Part shown: piece after piece, positions 29,012 through 38,358 of the stretch | Layout: each line of letters starts with the position of its first letter | Position numbering within the stretch: position 1 is the stretch's first letter | Assembly (NCBI RefSeq): GCF_000192575.1 | Contig: NZ_GL876933.1 | Span: forward strand, 656,698 to 720,697 | Direction: 5' to 3' | Length of the DNA stretch: 64,000 nt | Origin: Novosphingobium nitrogenifigens DSM 19370 | GTDB taxonomy: Bacteria > Pseudomonadota > Alphaproteobacteria > Sphingomonadales > Sphingomonadaceae | Position numbers and translations under genes: made by a program | The notes under the pieces: generated by a model | What the model was told of the DNA's origin: nothing | Seen by the model: only the letters and a program-made list of their open reading frames with translations | Database searches by the model: none

Positions 29012-29539
29012 ATGTCGCAGAGCCCCAGTGCACAGGTGATCCTTGCGGAAATGCGGGAATTCGCCGCGTTTTCTCCGTGCGAGCAGCGGTATATCCGCCG
29101 CAGTCTCGATGTCGGGCTCGGACGGGGCGACGCGTTTCGCACCTGGTCGCGCAGCGGTGAGGAAACCGCCTCGATCCGTGCGCAATACGTCGTCTATCAG
29201 GATCTCAAGGTCCTGCGCGGCCTTGTCTGCGAAAGCGAAGGGTTCGACGGGATCGAGACGATCATGGGGCCGCTGATGCGGGTGACCACGTTCGATCTCG
29301 CGCAGGAACGGATCGACAGCTTCGGCGCCTACCGTTTCCTTTATGAACGCCTGCTGGGGGCGTCGGTGCGGCCCTGGTTGCCGTCGGCGTTCTGCGGAGC
29401 GGCTGCGCTGCCGCAGATCCGCCCGGACAAGCGTCGCAACCTGTTGCAGTCGATCAGCGAAGCGGCCGCGACGGCGCCGGGCTGGTCACGTCGCGAGCCG
29501 ATGTTCTTCCCTGAATTCGTTGAACTCGAAGCGGCCTGA
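29012..29539 (+). CDS. Hypothetical protein, family not recognised
   Basis: A 175-residue soluble protein with no signal peptide or membrane segment. It is helix-rich by composition, with SPCEQRYIRRSLDVGLGRGDAFRTWSRSGEE near the N-terminus and RIDSFGAYRFLYERLLGASVRPWLPS in the second half. It starts at the ATG at 29012, which has a GGGAG Shine-Dalgarno 8 nt upstream; this decides the start over an ATG 11 codons earlier. Codon usage fits the neighbouring genes. It ends 12 bp from the convergent acyl-CoA ligase gene. Confidence 0.7.
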   Translation: MSQSPSAQVILAEMREFAAFSPCEQRYIRRSLDVGLGRGDAFRTWSRSGEETASIRAQYVVYQDLKVLRGLVCESEGFDGIETIMGPLMRVTTFDLAQERIDSFGAYRFLYERLLGASVRPWLPSAFCGAAALPQIRPDKRRNLLQSISEAAATAPGWSRREPMFFPEFVELEAA

Positions 29540-29551
29540 CGAGACGGTTTC

Positions 29552-31354
29552 TCAATTGCGGTAGAGTGCATCGAGGCGCGCGCCGTAGCGTTCGCGAATC
29601 TTGTGGCGCCGGATTTTCATCGAGGGCGTCATTTCCTCGTTCTCGATGCTGAACGGTTCGTCGGCAAAGGCGAACTGCCGCACTTTCTCGATTACCGAGA
29701 GGTCGGTGTTCACCCGGTCGACGGCCGCGCGCACGGCGCTGCGGAACGCGGGCAAGTCCTGCAAGGCGTCCAGGTCGAAATGCTCGTCGGCCTCGCGTGC
29801 CCAGTCGAGCGCCCATTCGGCATCCGGAACAATCAGGCCGACGACATAGGGCCGCTTGTCGCCGCTCACCATCGCCTGCGCGATTTCGGGCTGGAGCGTC
29901 AGCATGCCCTCGATTTTCTGGGGCGAGATGTTGTCGCCCTTGTCGTTGACGATCATGTCCTTCTTGCGATCGGTGATCATGATCCGGCCCGCATCGTCGA
30001 GATGGCCGATGTCGCCGGTGTGCAACCAGCCGTCCTTGAGCGTCCGGGCGCTTTCCACTTCGTTGCGCCAATAGCCGTGCATGACCAGTTCGCCGCGCAC
30101 GAGGATTTCGCCGTCCTCGGCAAAGGCGACTTCCACGTCCTTGAGCGGGGGGCCGACGGTGTCCATGCGGATGCCGGCGCGCGGGCGGTTGACCGAGATC
30201 ACCGGCCCGGCTTCGGTCTGTCCATAGCCTTGCAGCATGGTGAGGCCCATCGCCTGAAAGAACAGGCCGACATCGGGATTGAGCGGCGCGCCCCCGGAAA
30301 CGAGCGCTTTCATGCGTCCGCCGAACCGCTTGCGGATCTTGGGGCGCAAAGTCGCCTCGAGCACGAGGTTGAGCAGGGGATCGGTCAGCTTGCGGTGTCC
30401 GGCAGCGCGGCGTGCGGCAAGGTCGAGCGCGCGATGCATCAGGTTGGCGCCGAGGCCGCCCTGCTTTTCGACCTGCTTCATGATTCGCGTGCGGAGAACT
30501 TCGAACAGGCGGGGCACCACGACCATGATCGTCGGGCGCACTTCCTCGATGTTCGAGCCGAGCTTTTCGAGGCCTTCGGCGTAATGGATCTCGCCGCCCA
30601 TGCCGATCGGCAGGAACTGGCCCGCGCTATGCTCATAGGCATGGCTCAGCGGCAGGAACGAGAGGAACACTTCGTCCTTCCAGCCGAAATCCTCGGCCAG
30701 GACATGCGCCGCGCCATCGACATTGCACAGGATCGCGCCGTGATGCTGGCGCACGCCGCGCGGGGCGCCGCCGGTGCCGCTGGTATAGATGATGCAGGCC
30801 AGATCGTCGCGACCGATGCCGACTGCGCGGGCTTCCACTTCGAACCGGGCTGCAGCGGCATCGCCCGACACCAGATGCGGCCATTCGTGGAAGGCGAGCA
30901 TGCCCGACTGCATCCGCTTGAGCGGTTCGATGGCGATGACATGTTCGACATTGGGGGCATGAAGCGCGGCGGCCAGCAGCGGCTGGGCCAGCTTGGGGGT
31001 CGAGACGATCACCGCCCGCGCGCCCGAGTTTTCAAGGATATGGAGGTGATCGCGTTCGGTGTTGGTGGTGTAGGTCGGCACCGTCACCAGCCCTGCGGCC
31101 ATGATCGCGAGGTCCGCGATGCACCATTCGGGCCGGTTTTCCGACACCAGCACGACGCGGTCGCCTTCCTTGAGCCCGATGTCGCGCAGCGAGCGGGCGA
31201 GCAGGCAGACCTGATCGGCGACTTCGTTCCAGTTCAGCGATTGCCACTGGCCCTGTTTCTTGGCCCACAGCATCGGCGCGTCGCCGCGCAGCCGCGCGCG
31301 GTCGAGGAACATCGCGACAAGATTCGGGTAGCGGGCGAAATCGGTCAACTGCAC
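29552..31354 (-). CDS. Long-chain acyl-CoA synthetase (FAA1-type AMP-forming ligase)
   Basis: Activates long-chain fatty acids to acyl-CoA through an acyl-AMP. The 600-residue enzyme has the P-loop-like AMP motif YTSGTGGAPRG (with GG and R instead of the usual TG and K), then LSFLPLSHAYEH, YGQTEAGPVISVN (adenine-binding), GWLHTGDIGHLD and DRKKDMIVNDKGDNISP. The FAA1 class is shown by length and the IEKVRQFAFADEPFS C-terminal region. It is monocistronic, converging on the unknown gene at 29012. Confidence 0.9.
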   Translation of the reverse strand: MQLTDFARYPNLVAMFLDRARLRGDAPMLWAKKQGQWQSLNWNEVADQVCLLARSLRDIGLKEGDRVVLVSENRPEWCIADLAIMAAGLVTVPTYTTNTERDHLHILENSGARAVIVSTPKLAQPLLAAALHAPNVEHVIAIEPLKRMQSGMLAFHEWPHLVSGDAAAARFEVEARAVGIGRDDLACIIYTSGTGGAPRGVRQHHGAILCNVDGAAHVLAEDFGWKDEVFLSFLPLSHAYEHSAGQFLPIGMGGEIHYAEGLEKLGSNIEEVRPTIMVVVPRLFEVLRTRIMKQVEKQGGLGANLMHRALDLAARRAAGHRKLTDPLLNLVLEATLRPKIRKRFGGRMKALVSGGAPLNPDVGLFFQAMGLTMLQGYGQTEAGPVISVNRPRAGIRMDTVGPPLKDVEVAFAEDGEILVRGELVMHGYWRNEVESARTLKDGWLHTGDIGHLDDAGRIMITDRKKDMIVNDKGDNISPQKIEGMLTLQPEIAQAMVSGDKRPYVVGLIVPDAEWALDWAREADEHFDLDALQDLPAFRSAVRAAVDRVNTDLSVIEKVRQFAFADEPFSIENEEMTPSMKIRRHKIRERYGARLDALYRN

Positions 31355-31464
31355 GGTCGGGAGTCATCCTCTGCCAAAGGCGGCGGCCATTTATCATGGT
31401 CTCTCGCCAATCCCTAGGCGCAAGGATGCCGTTACGGCAAGCCGTGTCTCCGGTTCGGACAGGT

Positions 31465-33192
31465 TCAGGGCGAAACGGTTGCCCCTTCGCTGCGCGGATC
31501 GGCGGCGCCCCGCCATCCGGACGCGGTCCGCTCGACCGCATTGGCCTTGAGCCGCAGCGGCAGGGCAACCACGCGTCCGTATCCCATTGCGGCAAGCGCG
31601 GGGATCATCGGTTCGAGATTGCTGCCCGCCTCGACGGCGATGCCGTCGGGCATGGGCATGATGACGCCCATGGTGATCGCCGAGCGGGCATCCATGCCCC
31701 AGTCGAGCGTGCCGACGAGCATGCGGATCACTTGCGTCGGGATCGTTGCCCCGCCCGCCGCGCCCCCGGCAAGGCGGACATGGCCCGCCCGGTCGTAGAC
31801 GATGACCGGGCTCATCGAACTGCGCGGACGCTTGCCCGCCTCGACGCGGTTTGCCGTCGGCTTGCCGTCGCGATCGGGGACGATGTTGAAATCGGTCAAC
31901 TCGTTGTTGAGGAAGTAGCCGTCGACCATCAGTCCCGAGCCGAAGCCGCTTTCGACTGTCGAGGTATAGCTCGCCACATTGCCGCGCGCATCGACAGTGA
32001 CGAAATGCGTGGTGCCATGTTCCTCGACCGGGGTTCCCATGCCGAGCACGCTGGTCATGCCCACCGGATTTCCGGCGGGCGCCTCGGGCAGCGCCTTGTC
32101 CCGGCTGATCAGCGCGGAGCGGGCGGCAATGTAATCGTGGTCGAGGAGACCGGGCGTCGGCACCGGCACGAAACCGGGATCGCCGACAAAACGGTCGCGG
32201 TCCGCAAAGGCCAGGCGCTCGGCATCGGCGATCAGGTGCCAGGCTTCGGGTGACGCGGGACCGAGCGTCTTCATGTCGAAGCGTTCGAGCATGCCCAGAA
32301 CCTGCAACACGATGATGCCCCCGGCCGAGGGCGGGCCCATCGAGCAGATCTTCCACTCGCGATAGGGGGCGCAGACCGGCGGCAGGGCGCGGGCGTGATA
32401 GGACGCGATGTCGGCGGTCGTCATCGGCGCCGGGTTGACCGGGCTGGTCGAGACATGGCGCGCGATCGCGACGGCATTGGCGCCGGAATAGAACGCCTTG
32501 GGCCCATCGTGGGCAATGCGTTCGAGCGCCGTTGCAAGGGCCGGGTTGCGCACGACCGTCCCCACCGGGAGCGGCGTTCCCGCAGCATCGAAGAACAGCG
32601 CGCGGGCCGCCGGATCGAGGGCTGCGACATCGTGGAACAGTTCGAGCGAAGAGCGCAGGCGCGGGGGGATCGCAAAGCCATCGCGCGCCAGGCGGATCGC
32701 GGGGCCGAACAGAGTGGCCCAGGGCAGGCGACCGTGCCGTTCGTGGGCAAGGGCGGCGAGCGACAGGTTGCCGGGCACCCCGACGCTGAGCCCGCCGGGG
32801 ACGGCGGCATTGTGATCGAGCGGGCGGCCATCGCGCCAGAACCATTGTGGCCCTGCCTTGGCCGGAGCCGCTTCGCGACCGTCGAACGTATCGACGTGGC
32901 CGGTCTCATCCCCCGTCACCAGAAATCCGCCGCCGCCGATCCCCGAACTTTGCGGTTCGACGATGCCGAGCGCGAGCATGGTGGCAATCGCGGCATCGGT
33001 GGCCGAGCCGCCTGCGCGCAGGATTTCCGCGCCTGCCGCCGCCGCACGAGGGTCGGCGGCCGAAACGGCACCGGGCTTCGGGCGGATCGGCACGGTCGAA
33101 GCCTGCGTCGTTGCCGCCGGAGCAAGGCTCGCGGCGGCGGCAAGGGCGGCAAGAAGGGCGAAGCGCGGCGCGCGCAGGGAGCTATCTGTCAC
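31465..33192 (-). CDS. ggt: Gamma-glutamyltransferase
   Basis: GGT cleaves the gamma-glutamyl bond of glutathione and related compounds in the periplasm and self-processes into two subunits. The 575-residue precursor has a signal peptide (RFALLAALAAAASLAPA), the donor-binding LGIVEPQSSGIGGGGFLV and the autocatalytic nucleophile T394 in EEHGTTHFVTVD. LNNELTDFN and SMSPVIV follow, and GGAAGGATIPTQV is the usual oxyanion-loop region. The start chosen is a GTG at 33192, 11 bp after the pyrD stop; the frame is open upstream inside pyrD without meaning. It is probably cotranscribed with pyrD. Confidence 0.93.
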   Translation of the reverse strand: MTDSSLRAPRFALLAALAAAASLAPAATTQASTVPIRPKPGAVSAADPRAAAAGAEILRAGGSATDAAIATMLALGIVEPQSSGIGGGGFLVTGDETGHVDTFDGREAAPAKAGPQWFWRDGRPLDHNAAVPGGLSVGVPGNLSLAALAHERHGRLPWATLFGPAIRLARDGFAIPPRLRSSLELFHDVAALDPAARALFFDAAGTPLPVGTVVRNPALATALERIAHDGPKAFYSGANAVAIARHVSTSPVNPAPMTTADIASYHARALPPVCAPYREWKICSMGPPSAGGIIVLQVLGMLERFDMKTLGPASPEAWHLIADAERLAFADRDRFVGDPGFVPVPTPGLLDHDYIAARSALISRDKALPEAPAGNPVGMTSVLGMGTPVEEHGTTHFVTVDARGNVASYTSTVESGFGSGLMVDGYFLNNELTDFNIVPDRDGKPTANRVEAGKRPRSSMSPVIVYDRAGHVRLAGGAAGGATIPTQVIRMLVGTLDWGMDARSAITMGVIMPMPDGIAVEAGSNLEPMIPALAAMGYGRVVALPLRLKANAVERTASGWRGAADPRSEGATVSP

Positions 33193-33202
33193 GAACGACA
33201 GG

Positions 33203-34234
33203 CTATTCCGTCCCGACGGCCTCGGCAATGCTTCCCATGCCTTCGGCGCGTGCGCGTTCGGCAAGGCCGTGGACGATCCGCCGGACAAGGCCGGGGCCTT
33301 CGTAAACAAGGGCGCTGTATAGCTGGATCAGGCTGGCCCCGGCGCGGATGCGTTGCCAGGCGTCCTCGACCGTGGCGATGCCGCCGACGCCGATCAGCGG
33401 GATCGCCCCGCCGCTGGCCTTGCGGAAATCACGCAGGCGTTGCAGCGCGAGATCGCGCAGCGGTTCACCCGACAGGCCGCCGCTTTCCCCCGCATGACGC
33501 GATCGCAGCGGTGGGCGCGAAATGGTCGTGTTGGACACGATCAGCGCGTCGAGTCGCTTGTCGAGCGCGATGCGGCAGATGGCATCGATGTCGCTGGTTT
33601 CGAGATCGGGCGCGAGCTTGAGGAAGATCGGCGTCTGGCTCACGCCACGCGCGGCCATAACCGCATCGAGCAGCGCCGCCAGCGCACCTTCGTCCTGAAG
33701 CGCGCGCAGGCCGGGCGTGTTGGGGGACGAGATGTTGACGGTGAGATAGTTCGCCAGCGGCGCCATCATGCGCGTCATTTGCGCATAGTCGGCGATCCGG
33801 TCGGGCGAATCCTTGTTCGCGCCGATGTTGACCCCGACGATGCCGGGCGATGCCGGGCGTTGGAGCAGGCGTTGGGCGACCGCCTCGGAGCCGTCGTTGT
33901 TAAAGCCCATGCGGTTGATGACCGCACGGTCTTCGGTCAGCCGGAACAGGCGGGGACGCGGATTGCCCTCTTGCGGGCGGGGCGTCACCGTACCGATTTC
34001 GACAAAGCCGAAGCCCATCGCGAGCATCGCGTCGGGAACTTCGCCGTTCTTGTCGAAACCGGGGGCCAGGCCAACCGGATTGGGAAAGGGGATGCCCGCC
34101 ACGCGCTGCGTCAGCGTCGGGGCAAGCTCTGGGCGGGACCGCTGCGGCAACATCCGCAGCGCCGCGATCGTCATGCGATGCGTCGTTTCTGCGGGAAGTT
34201 GGAACAGGAAAGGGCGGAGGAGGCGATAGGACAT
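33203..34234 (-). CDS. pyrD: Dihydroorotate dehydrogenase (quinone, class 2)
   Basis: Oxidises dihydroorotate to orotate at the inner membrane, passing electrons to quinone; the only redox step of pyrimidine synthesis. The 343-residue enzyme has the class 2 N-terminal membrane-associating helix (MSYRLLRPFLFQLPAETTHR) and NPVGLAPGFDKNGE. NRMGFNNDG follows, then the catalytic-Ser region NISSPNTPGLRALQD, SNTTISRP, and the FMN-phosphate-binding LIGVGGIATVEDAWQRIRAGASLIQLYS. It is the first gene before ggt. Confidence 0.95.
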   Translation of the reverse strand: MSYRLLRPFLFQLPAETTHRMTIAALRMLPQRSRPELAPTLTQRVAGIPFPNPVGLAPGFDKNGEVPDAMLAMGFGFVEIGTVTPRPQEGNPRPRLFRLTEDRAVINRMGFNNDGSEAVAQRLLQRPASPGIVGVNIGANKDSPDRIADYAQMTRMMAPLANYLTVNISSPNTPGLRALQDEGALAALLDAVMAARGVSQTPIFLKLAPDLETSDIDAICRIALDKRLDALIVSNTTISRPPLRSRHAGESGGLSGEPLRDLALQRLRDFRKASGGAIPLIGVGGIATVEDAWQRIRAGASLIQLYSALVYEGPGLVRRIVHGLAERARAEGMGSIAEAVGTE

Positions 34235-34408
34235 CTGGGAAAGGCTGGTCTGTCGCTTTTCAGGAGCAGGGAGGGGGGCGTGACCGGTCAGGTTCGCATT
34301 TTTCCCAAAGCAGGAAATGGCCCGGATTTTAAATGAAATATCATCCGGTCCGCTGGTGACTGGCCATGTGTTGCAAACGGGACACCCATTTTGTCGAATC
34401 TGTACAAT

Positions 34409-34524
34409 CCGCGAATCAGCTTATCGCATAGCCACTGCGGTGCGACCCGAAGGGCTCGGTGCAGCGATGTATCGGGTTCTCGACTTAGGGGCGGTCGGAG
34501 CTAAAGGCCTGGCCGCCCTTTTTT
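34409..34524 (+). ncRNA. Candidate small RNA or attenuated leader
   Basis: A TACAAT -10-like hexamer at 34403-34408 (no good -35) precedes about 110 nt that can form local stems: CGCA/TGCG in 34416-34441, and ACCCGA with TCGGGT around 34444-34478, the latter competing with CCGA/TCGG. The segment ends in a canonical intrinsic terminator at 34489-34524, with no open reading frame and the next gene starting 280 bp later. It could be an independent sRNA or a premature terminator in the AraC leader. No known RNA family is recognised. Confidence 0.3.
34489..34524 (+). terminator. Intrinsic terminator with no gene in front of it
   Basis: GGGCGGTC (34489-34496) pairs with GGCCGCCC (34511-34518, one G-U pair), followed by six T. 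Direction is plus, while the gene to the left (pyrD) reads away on the minus strand. Confidence 0.75.
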
Positions 34525-34806
34525 CTGTCCTTCACCCTTTTTCGTACAGCCGGGTTTCCTTGTCCGACGTTCCGCAACACCGTTGATCCCGATGCGTTTC
34601 GCCATGGTTTTTCCGGCGGTCCCGGCATCCGTCCGGCCAGCGCAAAGACCCGGCAGACGGCTCGTCACCCGTTTTATGCCGACGGCAAAGCTTTGCTGTC
34701 AATGGCTGCGGCTTGACACTTTTGCGAAAATCGGCACGCCATGACTCATGCAAAGAGGGGTGGGTCGCAAGTCATCCCAGCGCCATTCGAGCGCCAGGAG
34801 ATGAGC

Positions 34807-35757
34807 GTGGAGCAGATCGACGCGTCGGTATGGGGTGAGCGGACGGAATTCACCAGTCCGGCTCTGATCAAACTCGACTATTTCACTCCGCCTGAGCACC
34901 TCGACCCTTACGTCACCACCTTTTTCACGATCCGCTGCGAAGAGCGGTTCATCACCGACGTGCAGCCCGCGAGTGTCGGGATCTTCATCGTTTTTATGCG
35001 CGGACGGGCGCAGATGCATGTCTGCGACGGGACCGTGCACGAAAGCCATCGCGCAACGATGATCACGCCGCTCGCGGCTGCGACGCGCGTGCAGATCGAC
35101 GGGCCCTGGCACGCGTTCGGGGCGGCGATCTCGCCGCTCGGCTGGGCCGCGTTGACCGGCGGTGAATCCGCGGCGGAATGGGGCAACCGGATGGTCGATG
35201 CCGGAACCTTGCTCGGCCCGCAGATCGCAGCGCTGGGGGAAACGATCTCGACCCGGTACAACAATGGCCAGATCGGCGCGCAGGACATGATCGACATGAC
35301 CAGCCAGGCTTTTGCCGGGATCGTCCGTCACGTCCCGCAGCGCCATGCCGAGGTGGTGAAACTGGTCGCCGACTGGCTCGGCTCGTCGCTGTCGCCCGAT
35401 GTCGAGGATCTCTTCGCGCGCTCGCCTTATTCCCCGCGCCAGTTGCAGCGGCTGGTTGATCGCTATTACGGCCTCACGCCCAAGCAGTTGGCGCGCAAGT
35501 ATCGTGCCTTGCGCGCGGCGACCTTGCTCGGCGATCCGGCAACCCCGGCGGAGCAGGTCGATCATGTCGCCGACCAGTTCTATGACCAGTCGCACATGAT
35601 CCGCGAAATCCGCCTGTTCGCCGGACGCACGCCCGCGCGACTGACCCAGACCGATCAGCCGATGATGTCGGCCTTGCTCGACCTCAGGAATTTTCGGGAA
35701 GTCCGGCCCAAGGTGGCGGCGATGCCTGCCGGTCTGGGTGCTCCCGACAAGGGATAA
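34807..35757 (+). CDS. AraC family transcriptional regulator
   Basis: A 316-residue regulator with an N-terminal sensing domain of unknown ligand (DYFTPPEHLDPYVTTFFTIRC, similar in style to DUF6597/AraC N-domains). The C-terminal AraC helix-turn-helix pair lies at about 215-300: VEDLFARSPYSPRQLQRLVDRYYGLTPKQLARKYRALRA, and QVDHVADQFYDQSHMIREIRLFAGRTP. The start is taken as the GTG at 34807 because AGGAG sits exactly 6 nt upstream (34796-34800). ATGs at 34801 and 34741 in the same frame lack proper spacing or a Shine-Dalgarno. Target genes are unknown; the SUF operon lies just downstream. Confidence 0.85.
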   Translation: MEQIDASVWGERTEFTSPALIKLDYFTPPEHLDPYVTTFFTIRCEERFITDVQPASVGIFIVFMRGRAQMHVCDGTVHESHRATMITPLAAATRVQIDGPWHAFGAAISPLGWAALTGGESAAEWGNRMVDAGTLLGPQIAALGETISTRYNNGQIGAQDMIDMTSQAFAGIVRHVPQRHAEVVKLVADWLGSSLSPDVEDLFARSPYSPRQLQRLVDRYYGLTPKQLARKYRALRAATLLGDPATPAEQVDHVADQFYDQSHMIREIRLFAGRTPARLTQTDQPMMSALLDLRNFREVRPKVAAMPAGLGAPDKG

Positions 35758-35790
35758 GAGGTTGGGATCATGGTGTTGCGCGGCGATGCC

Positions 35791-35819
35791 TTGCACATGA
35801 GGATCGGGACTCCTAGATA
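35791..35819 (+). promoter_or_regulatory. Sigma70-type promoter of the SUF operon
   Basis: TTGCAC (35791-35796), a 17-bp spacer and TAGATA (35814-35819) form a good -35/-10 pair, placing the start of transcription near 35826, about 75 nt before the regulator's ATG. Confidence 0.6.
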
Positions 35820-35820
35820 A

Positions 35821-35866
35821 CCGGAACGAATCAGTCCGATTTGCCGGACCTGATCCGTCGGTCCGG
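35821..35866 (+). promoter_or_regulatory. Inverted repeats in the SUF operon leader (possible regulator sites)
   Basis: Just after the -10 lie CGGA-N9-TCCG and AATC-N5-GATT (within 35822-35842), then a perfect CCGGACC (35844-35850) / GGTCCGG (35860-35866) repeat with a 9-nt loop. The first could bind the Rrf2-type regulator encoded next; the second could be a second site or an RNA hairpin. Confidence 0.4.
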
Positions 35867-35900
35867 GCCGTCCCCGGTTTTGCAAGGGCACCCGGACGCG

Positions 35901-36395
35901 ATGCGCCTTTCGAGCATGGCTGATTATGCTGTCGTGGCAATGAGCGCCGCTGCTCGGCGTTGTGGTCATGCGCGTGTCTCTGCCCAGCAGCTTGCCGAGG
36001 ATACCGGCCTGCCGGTTCCGACCGTGCAGAAGCTGGTCAGCAAGCTGTCGGCGGCCGGATTGTTGCGGTCGGTGCGCGGTGCCGGTGGCGGCCTGACGCT
36101 GGCGCGCCCGGCGGCGGCCATTTCGCTTGCCGACATTGTCGAGGCGGTCGAAGGGCCGATCGCGATGGCCCAGTGCAGCGACAACAGCCGTCATGATTGC
36201 ACGATCGGGCAGGGGTGCCAGGTGCGCCCTCACTGGCCCGCGGTCGATGCTGCCTTGCGTCATGCCCTCGCAGGCGTTTCCCTCAGCCAGCTTGCGGCCC
36301 CCGGCACGCAGGCTGCACCCGCATTGACGGTTCCCGGGCACGCTGTTGCCGATCTGTCTTCCGATATTCCCCCTGCCGTTGAGGTTGAAGTATGA
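35901..36395 (+). CDS. Rrf2 family SUF operon regulator (IscR-like, Fe-S sensing)
   Basis: A 164-residue winged-helix regulator: [40 protein letters not shown] and the wing [14 protein letters not shown]. Cysteines C92, C100 and C106 (spacing x7, x5) match the position of the three IscR cluster ligands (92, 98, 104), so it probably binds a [2Fe-2S] cluster and reports iron-sulfur status. It heads the SUF operon and its TGA overlaps the sufB ATG. The start at 35901 gives the standard N-terminus [10 protein letters not shown]; a 20-codon upstream extension is rejected. Confidence 0.92.
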   Translation: MRLSSMADYAVVAMSAAARRCGHARVSAQQLAEDTGLPVPTVQKLVSKLSAAGLLRSVRGAGGGLTLARPAAAISLADIVEAVEGPIAMAQCSDNSRHDCTIGQGCQVRPHWPAVDAALRHALAGVSLSQLAAPGTQAAPALTVPGHAVADLSSDIPPAVEVEV

Positions 36396-37930
36396 GCAAT
36401 GACCTGAAAACCCCGGATACGGCCGGGGCCGAAACGGCAAACCTTCCCTCGCAAACTCTTGAAGTCGAGACGGACGCTGCCGCGCGCGAGGCTGCGGCCC
36501 GCGCGGCCGACTATGAATATGGCTGGGTTTCCGACATCGAGCAGGAATTCGGCCCCAAGGGGTTGAGCGAAGACACCGTCCGCTTCATTTCCTCGCGCAA
36601 GAACGAGCCGGAATGGATGCTGGAATGGCGGCTCAAGGCCTATCGCCACTGGCTGACCATGCCGATGCCCGACTGGGCCAAGCTCAAGATCCCGCCGATC
36701 GACTATCAGGCGGCCTATTACTGGGCCGCGCCCAAGAGCAAGGATGGGCCCAAGAGCCTCGACGAAGTCGATCCCGAAATCCTGCGCGTCTATGAAAAGC
36801 TCGGCATTCCGCTGGAAGAACAAAAGGTTCTGGCCGGTGTCGAAGGTGCGCGCAAGGTCGCGGTCGATGCGGTGTTCGACAGCGTCTCGGTGGCGACCAC
36901 GTTCCGCAAGGAACTGGAAGCGGCAGGCGTCATTTTCCGCTCGATCAGCGAGGCGATCCGCGAATTTCCCGATCTGGTCCGCCGCTGGCTGGGCAAAGTC
37001 GTGCCGATGCACGACAATTACTTCTCGGCGCTGAACTGCGCGGTCTTTTCCGACGGGACGTTCGTCTACATTCCCGAAGGCGTGCGCTGCCCGATGGAGC
37101 TGTCCACCTATTTCCGCATCAATGCGGAAAACACCGGGCAGTTCGAACGCACGCTGATCGTCGCGGACAAGGGGGCCTATGTCTCCTATCTCGAAGGGTG
37201 CACCGCACCCCAGCGGGACGAGAACCAGCTCCATGCCGCCGTTGTCGAACTGGTCGCGCTCGATGATGCGGAGATCAAGTATTCGACGGTGCAGAACTGG
37301 TATCCCGGTGATGCGCAGGGTCGCGGCGGGATCTACAATTTCGTGACCAAGCGCGCCTTGTGCCAGGGCGCGCGGAGCAAGGTTTCGTGGACCCAGGTCG
37401 AAACCGGTTCGGCGATCACCTGGAAATACCCCTCGTGCGTGCTCAACGGCGAGGACAGCGTCGGCGAATTCTATTCGGTCGCGGTGACGAACAATTACCA
37501 GCAGGCCGATACCGGCACCAAGATGATCCACAACGGCAAGCGCAGCCGTTCGACCATCGTGTCCAAGGGGATCAGCGCGGGCCATTCCAACAACACCTAT
37601 CGCGGGCTGGTGCGCGTGGCGCCGCAGGCCGAAGGCGTGCGCAATTTCACCCAGTGCGACAGCCTGCTGCTCGGCGCGGACTGTGGCGCGCATACCGTGC
37701 CCTATATCGAAGTGCGCAATCCCACCGCGACGGTCGAACACGAAGCGACTACGTCCAAGATTTCCGATGACCAGATGTTCTACGCGATGCAGCGCGGGCT
37801 TTCGCAGGAAGACGCCGTGGCGCTCATCGTCAACGGCTTTGCCCGCGAAGTGTTGCAGCAGCTGCCGATGGAATTCGCGGTCGAAGCGCAGAAGCTGCTC
37901 GGGATCAGCCTTGAAGGATCGGTCGGATGA
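36392..37930 (+). CDS. sufB: Fe-S cluster assembly scaffold SufB
   Basis: SufB is the core scaffold of the SufBCD complex on which iron-sulfur clusters are built. The 512-residue protein has [56 protein letters not shown] and the scaffold cysteine region [30 protein letters not shown]. It ends with [39 protein letters not shown]. Length is normal apart from an extra about 20-residue Ala/Thr-rich N-terminus. It overlaps the regulator by 4 bp, and the next small gene by 4 bp. Confidence 0.97.
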   Translation: MSNDLKTPDTAGAETANLPSQTLEVETDAAAREAAARAADYEYGWVSDIEQEFGPKGLSEDTVRFISSRKNEPEWMLEWRLKAYRHWLTMPMPDWAKLKIPPIDYQAAYYWAAPKSKDGPKSLDEVDPEILRVYEKLGIPLEEQKVLAGVEGARKVAVDAVFDSVSVATTFRKELEAAGVIFRSISEAIREFPDLVRRWLGKVVPMHDNYFSALNCAVFSDGTFVYIPEGVRCPMELSTYFRINAENTGQFERTLIVADKGAYVSYLEGCTAPQRDENQLHAAVVELVALDDAEIKYSTVQNWYPGDAQGRGGIYNFVTKRALCQGARSKVSWTQVETGSAITWKYPSCVLNGEDSVGEFYSVAVTNNYQQADTGTKMIHNGKRSRSTIVSKGISAGHSNNTYRGLVRVAPQAEGVRNFTQCDSLLLGADCGAHTVPYIEVRNPTATVEHEATTSKISDDQMFYAMQRGLSQEDAVALIVNGFAREVLQQLPMEFAVEAQKLLGISLEGSVG

Positions 37931-38304
37931 GCCTCGTCCTTGCGGTTCTGCTTTCGGGAATCATCCCGCCGGACTCGACGCCCGCGTTGCAGGCGGTCAA
38001 GACCTGCGACCGTACGGAAATCCGCAAGATGATCAGTGCCGAACCGCACCGGCGTACCGAATTTGCCGCCGCCGCCTATGCCGAGCAGCGGGCGATCGCG
38101 ACCGAGCGCACCGCCTTGCTGTCCGGGCCGACGTCGAGCAGCCCTTCGGGGCAGGCGACTGCCGCCACGGCCATGGCTTCGGTCGATGCCCGCCAGCGCC
38201 AGCTCGACGATGCCAAGGCGACCGAAAAGCTGTGGCGCGACCTTTTCGATGAAATGCGTGCCGACTTTCTCGCCAATTGCAACGGCAACAGGCTGGAGCA
38301 CTGA
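37927..38304 (+). CDS. Small unknown protein inside the SUF operon
   Basis: A 125-residue protein with a short hydrophobic N-terminus ([15 protein letters not shown]), suggesting export. The middle is rich in Ala/Glu/Arg and likely helical, and there are two cysteines, one near the N-terminus (KTCDRTE) and one near the end (FLANCNGN), which could form a disulfide. Its ATG overlaps the sufB stop (ATGA), so it is translationally coupled; sufC follows 54 bp later. It is not a known SUF component. Family not recognised. Confidence 0.75.
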   Translation: MSLVLAVLLSGIIPPDSTPALQAVKTCDRTEIRKMISAEPHRRTEFAAAAYAEQRAIATERTALLSGPTSSSPSGQATAATAMASVDARQRQLDDAKATEKLWRDLFDEMRADFLANCNGNRLEH

Positions 38305-38358
38305 GCCAGCCCGAACCCGCCTTACCCCTTTCCCTCGATCACGGAAAACCCACTGCCC

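Larger units (their letters stand above)
34235..34806. other. Gene-free region between pyrD and the AraC-type gene
   Basis: This 572-bp stretch has no credible protein gene; short open frames such as 34317-34586 have no Shine-Dalgarno or recognisable sequence. It holds the pyrD promoter region at the left, a possible small RNA or attenuated leader ending at 34524, and the AraC upstream region at the right. The stretch 34530-34740 shows nothing recognisable. Confidence 0.7.
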
